From Rhodocyclales bacterium (GTDB lineage Bacteria > Pseudomonadota > Gammaproteobacteria > Burkholderiales > Rhodocyclaceae): a DNA stretch of 32,111 nt. The notes under the pieces are model-generated. The model was not told the DNA's origin. It saw only the letters and a list, made by a program, of their open reading frames with translations, and did no database searches. The translations under genes and the position numbers were made by a program. Numbering within the stretch: the stretch's first letter is position 1; the number at the start of each line of letters is the position of its first letter. The DNA lies in the NCBI GenBank assembly GCA_016183655.1, contig JACPEH010000001.1:64280-96390 (forward strand). Direction: 5' to 3'. This document shows positions 28,027 to 32,111 of this stretch, piece after piece.

Positions 28027-29355
28027 TCAGGCCTGTTGCTGGCCCATCAGTTCGTCGAAGGCGACCGGCTTGTCGCTCACCTTGGCATTGTTCAGCACCC
28101 AGGCGACGACGTTGTCCTCGATGGCGACGCCTTCGAGTTCCTGCAGGCGCTGCGGCTGGGCGTAGTACCAGCGTACCACTTCTTCCGGATGCTCGTAGCT
28201 CTGCGCGGCTTCCTCGACGATCGCCTTCACCTGTTCCGGCTTGGCATGCAGCTCCTTGGCCTTGACCAGCTCGGCCAGCACCAGGCCGAGGGTGACGCGG
28301 CGCTTGGCCTGTTCGGCGAACCACTCCGGCTGGATCGGGAAATCCTTGACCTTCATGCCGCGCTGCTCCATGTCGTGGCGGGCATTTTCCATCAGACGGT
28401 GGATTTCCATCTCGACCAGCGCATTCGGGATGTCGATCGGGTTGAACTTGATGATGGCGTCCATCACCTGGTCCTTGATCTTGCCCTGGATGCGCTTCTT
28501 CACCTCGCGCTGCAGGTTGCCGGCGATTTCCTCGCGCATCTTGGCGACGTCGCCGTCGGCGATGCCGAGCATCTTGGCGAATTCGGCGTCGACTTCCGGC
28601 AGCACCGGGCCGCTGACCTTCTTCACGGTGATCTCGAACTGCACCTTCTGACCGGCCAGCTCCTTCGAGAAGTAGTCTTCCGGGAACGTCATGTCGAAGG
28701 TCTTGCCTTCGCCGGCCTTGAGGCCTTCAACGGCAGTCTCGAAATCCGCCAGCATCATGCCCTGGCCAAGCACGAACGGGTAATCGGCCGCCTGGCCGCC
28801 TTGGAAGGGTTCGCCGTCCTTCTTGCCGAGGAAATCGATGACCACGCGGTCTTCCTTGGCGGCGGCGCGATCGACGGCTTCGTAGCGGATGCGCTGCTTG
28901 CGCAGGATTTCGATGGTCTTGTCGACTTCGGCCTCGCCGACTTCCAGCGCCGGGCGCTCGATCTCGGCAGCGGACATGTCGCCCAGCTTGATCTCCGGGT
29001 AAACCTCGAAAACGGCGGAGAACTCGATGTGCGTCGCATTCTCGGTGTGCTTCGGCTCGATGCGCGGATAGCCGGCAACGCGCAACTTCTGGGCGACGAC
29101 GGCTTCGCCGAAGGCGCGATCCAGCGCTTCGTTCAGCGCTTCATGGCGGGCCTGGTCGCCGTACTGCTGGCGGACGATGTTCGCCGGCACCTTGCCCGGA
29201 CGGAAACCGGGCATCTTCACGTTCTTGCCCATCCGCTTCAGGCGCGCGTCGACGTCCTTGTCGAGGTCGGCAATGGCCACGGAAAGATCGATACGGCGCT
29301 CCAGCGCGCTCGGGGCCGGTTGCTGGGCGTTGGTGTTTTCGGCGTTCGTTTGCAT
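28027..29355 (-). CDS. tig: Trigger factor
   Basis: This ribosome-bound chaperone meets nascent chains at the exit tunnel. At 442 residues the length is typical. The N-terminal ribosome-binding domain contains the signature [10 protein letters not shown] (about residues 48-57). The FKBP-type isomerase domain lies near 155-245 ([16 protein letters not shown]). The C-terminal helical arms have [21 protein letters not shown] and the final [19 protein letters not shown]. It is the first gene of tig-clpP-clpX. A TAAAAT box on the minus strand (29426-29421) could be its -10, with a leader of about 65 bases; no good -35 is seen. Confidence 0.97.
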   Translation of the reverse strand: MQTNAENTNAQQPAPSALERRIDLSVAIADLDKDVDARLKRMGKNVKMPGFRPGKVPANIVRQQYGDQARHEALNEALDRAFGEAVVAQKLRVAGYPRIEPKHTENATHIEFSAVFEVYPEIKLGDMSAAEIERPALEVGEAEVDKTIEILRKQRIRYEAVDRAAAKEDRVVIDFLGKKDGEPFQGGQAADYPFVLGQGMMLADFETAVEGLKAGEGKTFDMTFPEDYFSKELAGQKVQFEITVKKVSGPVLPEVDAEFAKMLGIADGDVAKMREEIAGNLQREVKKRIQGKIKDQVMDAIIKFNPIDIPNALVEMEIHRLMENARHDMEQRGMKVKDFPIQPEWFAEQAKRRVTLGLVLAELVKAKELHAKPEQVKAIVEEAAQSYEHPEEVVRWYYAQPQRLQELEGVAIEDNVVAWVLNNAKVSDKPVAFDELMGQQQA

Positions 29356-29480
29356 AGAAAATCCTAATTGGAGCGGGTGTAGAGATGCCGGGCCCGGCCC
29401 GGCAGATGACTAAACGGCGCATTTTATCACGCCGGACCCCACCCAAGGGGTGCAGCTCGCCCGCCATGCGGGCAGCCCGC

Positions 29481-29813
29481 TCAGAACAGACCTTTGTCCT
29501 CGTCGTCCAGCACGGTCATGCCGCCGAACAGCTCGGCGCGCCGATTGCGCCGACGCAGCAGCTTCTCCTGAACCACCGGCGGCAGGTCGGTGAGCACGAT
29601 GAGATTCTTGGCGATCAGCAGATCGATGACGTCCTCGATCACCCGGATCATCGCCACGTCGGCCTGCAGCGGGAAAGAGCCGGGCTCGACCGTCTCGGCT
29701 ACGAAAGCCGCCACGTCGGGATGATCCGGTGGCAGGAATTCCGCCGCGGAATCATCGGACTCCTTGAGCAAAGCCACGACCGCACCGTGTGCGTCACGAA
29801 GAACAAAGGGCAT
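29481..29813 (-). CDS. Small conserved protein of 110 residues, unknown function
   Basis: The start ATG 29813 (MPFVLRDAHG) has GGAGG at good spacing; in-frame ATGs at 29840 and 29891 have no ribosome site. The product is acidic and soluble. The N-terminal MPFVLRDAHGAVVALLKES is followed by FLPPDHPDVAAFV. The C-terminal half has VIEDVIDLLIAKNLIVLTDLPPVVQEKLLRR. This resembles small proteobacterial proteins sometimes labelled tryptophan-synthase-beta-like, from memory and unverified; no enzyme motif is visible. It lies between tig and the divergent LuxR-type gene. Its upstream region holds a perfect 14-base-arm palindrome. Confidence 0.7.
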   Translation of the reverse strand: MPFVLRDAHGAVVALLKESDDSAAEFLPPDHPDVAAFVAETVEPGSFPLQADVAMIRVIEDVIDLLIAKNLIVLTDLPPVVQEKLLRRRNRRAELFGGMTVLDDEDKGLF

Positions 29814-29864
29814 CCGACCAGCCTCCAAGCCTCTTGACATACGAGCTACATAAGCGAATGCTAA

Positions 29865-29894
29865 AGCGTGATCCGGAAAATTCCGGATCACGCT
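29865..29894. repeat. 30-base palindrome between divergent genes
   Basis: AGCGTGATCCGGAA (29865-29878) and TTCCGGATCACGCT (29881-29894) form perfect 14-base arms around AA. It stands upstream of both the 110-residue gene (52 bases from its ATG) and the LuxR-type regulator (116 bases). A terminator is unlikely here, since no gene ends nearby. A dimer-binding operator or an inserted palindromic repeat are the main options. Confidence 0.7.
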
Positions 29895-30009
29895 CGCGGA
29901 CGCGGCAGCGGAATTGATTCATTCAGGGCCGATTTCGTAACGAGTCTGCTGCCTAGCATATACAAGAAACCAGTCACCGCCATAGCCATTTATGGCACAG
30001 GGGAAAACG

Positions 30010-30669
30010 ATGTTTCTCGTAAATAGCGACCAGGGGGTCTTCGTCGAAACCTGGAAAACGCTCTTGCACCCGGCCCCCGTTCTGGTCAAAGGCAAACTCG
30101 CCGACGTGCTGGCTGCAAGCGAGGCCGGCCGGCTGACGCTGGTCATCATCGATGGCTCCAAGCTGCACAAGCAATCCCTGAAAACAGACGGCGAGCTCGC
30201 TCGCCTGGCGAAACGTACCCGCCTCCTGCTCGCCGACACGAACCTCGACAGCGAAACGGAACTGGCCGCCCTCGCCCTCGGCATCGTCGGTTGCTGCCAC
30301 AAACAACTCCCCCGGGAAGAGCTCCGGAAAATCGTCGACGTCGTCCTCAAGGGAGGCATCTGGGTATCCCGTGCCGCGCTGCCGGACATGCTCAACCACC
30401 TGCGCCACGCGACAACGCCGGCCGCCGCCCGGCCCACCACACCGAAGCTGGACAGCCTGACCCCCCGCGAGCGTGAAATTGCCGCATGCGTGGCCGAAGG
30501 CGCCAGCAACAAGACCATCGCCAAACGGCTGAACGTCTCCGACGTCACCGTCAAGGCGCACCTGACCACGATCTTCCACAAACTGGGCATCTCGGGCCGC
30601 GTTCAGTTGGCACTGATGCTCTCCGACCTCAAGCAATCAGTAGCGGAGACGTCGCAACGAATGGTCTGA
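30010..30669 (+). CDS. LuxR/NarL-type response regulator with divergent receiver
   Basis: This 219-residue transcription regulator has a receiver-like N-terminal domain and a clear LuxR-type helix-turn-helix at about 153-213 (SLTPREREIAACVAEGASNK, then VTVKAHLTTIFHKLGISGR). In the receiver the usual acidic pair after strand 1 is replaced (MFLVNSDQG). An Asp remains in LVIIDGSKL at the normal phospho-site, and a Lys sits in CCHKQL. Phosphorylation may thus be weak or replaced by another signal. ATG 30010 is preceded by AGGGGAAA; an in-frame ATG at 29992 would add six residues. It ends 80 bases before the adhesin on the same strand, which suggests that it controls adhesin expression. No kinase is in the window. 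Confidence 0.88.
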   Translation: MFLVNSDQGVFVETWKTLLHPAPVLVKGKLADVLAASEAGRLTLVIIDGSKLHKQSLKTDGELARLAKRTRLLLADTNLDSETELAALALGIVGCCHKQLPREELRKIVDVVLKGGIWVSRAALPDMLNHLRHATTPAAARPTTPKLDSLTPREREIAACVAEGASNKTIAKRLNVSDVTVKAHLTTIFHKLGISGRVQLALMLSDLKQSVAETSQRMV

Positions 30670-30749
30670 CCCCAGACCAAAGTCGAATACCGTTTTCCGG
30701 CGGGAAGCCTAAGCTGGATGCGTACCGATTCATTTCTGGGGAGCCCATC

Positions 30750-32111
30750 ATGGCCACCGCATCCACTTCCAGCGTCAAATCCGTCGCCGCCGGCACGAAA
30801 GTTTCGTCGATCGGTACCGTCAAGTCGATTGTCGGCACGGTTACAGCGACCGACGCCAACGGCGTCACCCGTACCCTGCAGGTGGGCGACAAGGTCTTCA
30901 CCAACGATGTCATCCAGACGTCGGCCGCCGGTGCCATCCTGATCGAGTTCATCAACGGCTCGCATATGGATCTCGGGCGCGACTCCAAACTCGCCCTTGA
31001 TCTTGACGTCTTCAACCCGAACCAGGCCGCCGAAGCGCAGTCCGACATCGCTTCTGTCCAGGCCCTGATCGCGGCCGGGGCCGACCCGACGCAGATCACC
31101 GAAGCCACAGCGGCAGGCCCCACCGGCGCCGGTGGCGGCGAGGAAGGCGGTTCGAGTTTCGTCGTGGTTGACCAGGCAGCGCCGCAAGGCCTGGTGACCA
31201 GCGGCTTCCCGACCGGGCCGATTTCGACCTCGTTTGAACAGCCGACGGGCGAATTGCCGATTGTCGAGGAGGAAGCGGTAGTTATCCCCAACACCCCGCC
31301 GACACTTGAGATCACCCCGCCGACCTACACGCCTCCGGGAGAAACACCTCCGCCTGACGCAGCTCCCGGCGGCGAAGTCCTGCCGGGACAAGTCTTTGAA
31401 GAAGGCCTCGCTGGCCCGCCGGTCGGCACGAATGCCGACCATCCTTCCGAAATTGCCACCGGCGGTACGATCGTGGTTGGCGACGCGGATGGCTTGGCTG
31501 ATATCGCCAGCATCAGCATCGGTAGCGAAACCTTCACCATCGGCTCGGGTGGCATCACTACGCTGGCCGACCTCGTAGGGCAGACCGTCGACGGTGAACA
31601 CGGCACACTGACCATCACCGCCTACGACGGCAACGGCACCTTTACTTACAGCTATGAGCTGACGGAAGCGACGACCGACGACGTCAACGACTTCGACTCG
31701 TTCGCGGTCACGGTCACGGATACCACCGGGGCAAGCGCCGGCGGAACGATTTCGATCTCGATCATCGACGACGTTCCGGATGCCGAGGCGCTTGGCCAGG
31801 GAGAACGGCTGAACGCCGTTCTCGACGAAAGTCCGCTGCCGGAAGACGGCGACGGTATCGCCGAAGCGACGATCAGTGCTGGTGTAGTACAGTCGATGTT
31901 TGCCGAGCCGTTCTTCGGCGCCGACGGCGCGGGCAGCGTCAGCTACGCGCTCGCGCTTGACGGCACCGACGTCGGCTCCGGCCTCTATGCGCTCGATGCG
32001 ACCGACACCAGCGCCGGTGACGGCGACGGCATCGGCCAGGGCGACGAGATCCTGCTCAACCAGTCGGGCAACACGATCACCGGCTCCGCCGGCAGCACCG
32101 ACTACTTCACC
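30750..32111 (+). CDS. Giant LapA-type RTX adhesin, N-terminal part (runs off the window)
   Basis: 454 residues are visible without a stop. The start has a GGGGAG site. There is no Sec signal, as expected for a type I secretion substrate. Residues 1-125 form the retention-module type N-terminus: VKSIVGTVTATDANGVTRTL, VGDKVFTNDVIQTSAAGAIL, then MDLGRDSKLALDL and IAAGADPT. TAAG at 120-123 is like the site cut by the periplasmic protease LapG. A Gly/Glu- and Pro-rich linker (about 124-220) leads to a cadherin/VCBS-like unit ending in IIDDVPDAEA. A second unit of the T1SS-143/DUF5801 type follows (FFGADGAGSVSYALALDG, then GQGDEILLNQSGNTITG). It likely mediates surface attachment and biofilm. The lapD/lapG-like and secretion genes are not in view. 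Confidence 0.9.
   Translation, partial: MATASTSSVKSVAAGTKVSSIGTVKSIVGTVTATDANGVTRTLQVGDKVFTNDVIQTSAAGAILIEFINGSHMDLGRDSKLALDLDVFNPNQAAEAQSDIASVQALIAAGADPTQITEATAAGPTGAGGGEEGGSSFVVVDQAAPQGLVTSGFPTGPISTSFEQPTGELPIVEEEAVVIPNTPPTLEITPPTYTPPGETPPPDAAPGGEVLPGQVFEEGLAGPPVGTNADHPSEIATGGTIVVGDADGLADIASISIGSETFTIGSGGITTLADLVGQTVDGEHGTLTITAYDGNGTFTYSYELTEATTDDVNDFDSFAVTVTDTTGASAGGTISISIIDDVPDAEALGQGERLNAVLDESPLPEDGDGIAEATISAGVVQSMFAEPFFGADGAGSVSYALALDGTDVGSGLYALDATDTSAGDGDGIGQGDEILLNQSGNTITGSAGSTDYFT

Noticed and set aside
29459..29473. GCCCGC-cat-GCGGGC hairpin as terminator of the 110-residue gene
   Set aside because: The stem is short and no T run follows on the relevant strand; a role is possible but not supported.

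Overview
This is a GC-rich, densely packed chromosomal window. Gene content and order point to a denitrifying betaproteobacterium, most likely of the Rhodocyclales (Dechloromonas/Azonexus/Azospira-like). The pointers are a nosD gene, the tig-clpP-clpX-lon-tRNA-ppiD chromosomal block, gltX next to a tRNA operon, and a LapA-type adhesin with a LuxR-type regulator. The taxonomic call is inference from order and protein style, not from a search.

Layout. 1-1379: end of a nitrous-oxide-reductase accessory cluster (unidentified C-terminus, then nosD). 1376-3505: a sirtuin, a 48-residue ORF and an acyltransferase-3 membrane protein. 3521-4419: two tandem small proteins that share a C-terminal tail, then tRNA-Val(CAC). 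4561-6253: gltX and a tRNA operon with a strong promoter, tRNA-Ala(GGC) and a broken tRNA made of a tRNA-Glu-like 5' part and a tRNA-Asp 3' part. 6273-9018: a Spy/CpxP-like periplasmic protein divergent from an OmpR/EnvZ-type two-component pair. 9096-12469: a second sirtuin, an MltD-type lytic transglycosylase with three LysM domains, and a Yip1-like membrane protein. 12483-20047: a peptide-type ABC importer (fused double ATPase, two permeases, lipoprotein binding protein), interrupted by a YkgJ-like gene and an opposing DUF488 gene. 20171-20971: fabI. 21074-29355: a proteostasis block on the minus strand (tig, clpP, clpX, lon, tRNA-Val, tRNA-Asp, ppiD). 29481-32111: a small conserved protein, a LuxR-type regulator and the 5' end of a giant adhesin that runs off the window.

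How genes work together. Trigger factor, ClpXP and Lon cover folding and degradation in the cytoplasm, and PpiD covers folding at the periplasmic face. lon has an excellent match to a sigma-32 heat-shock promoter, and a 100-base imperfect palindrome separates it from clpX. The Spy-like protein and its two-component neighbours look like an envelope-stress or metal-response module, with 10-base-period direct repeats between them. The terminal adhesin carries a retention-type N-terminus and a TAAG site like those cut by LapG, which suggests regulated release from the cell surface.

Most unusual items: the chimeric Glu/Asp tRNA at 6147-6216; the tandem small proteins with the shared NAEGQTTGT tail; the palindromic element at 25906-26005; the 30-base palindrome at 29865-29894; and the adhesin with its divergent-receiver regulator. 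No CRISPR array, prophage or intact transposase was seen. No stretch above 300 bases lacks a gene or RNA.
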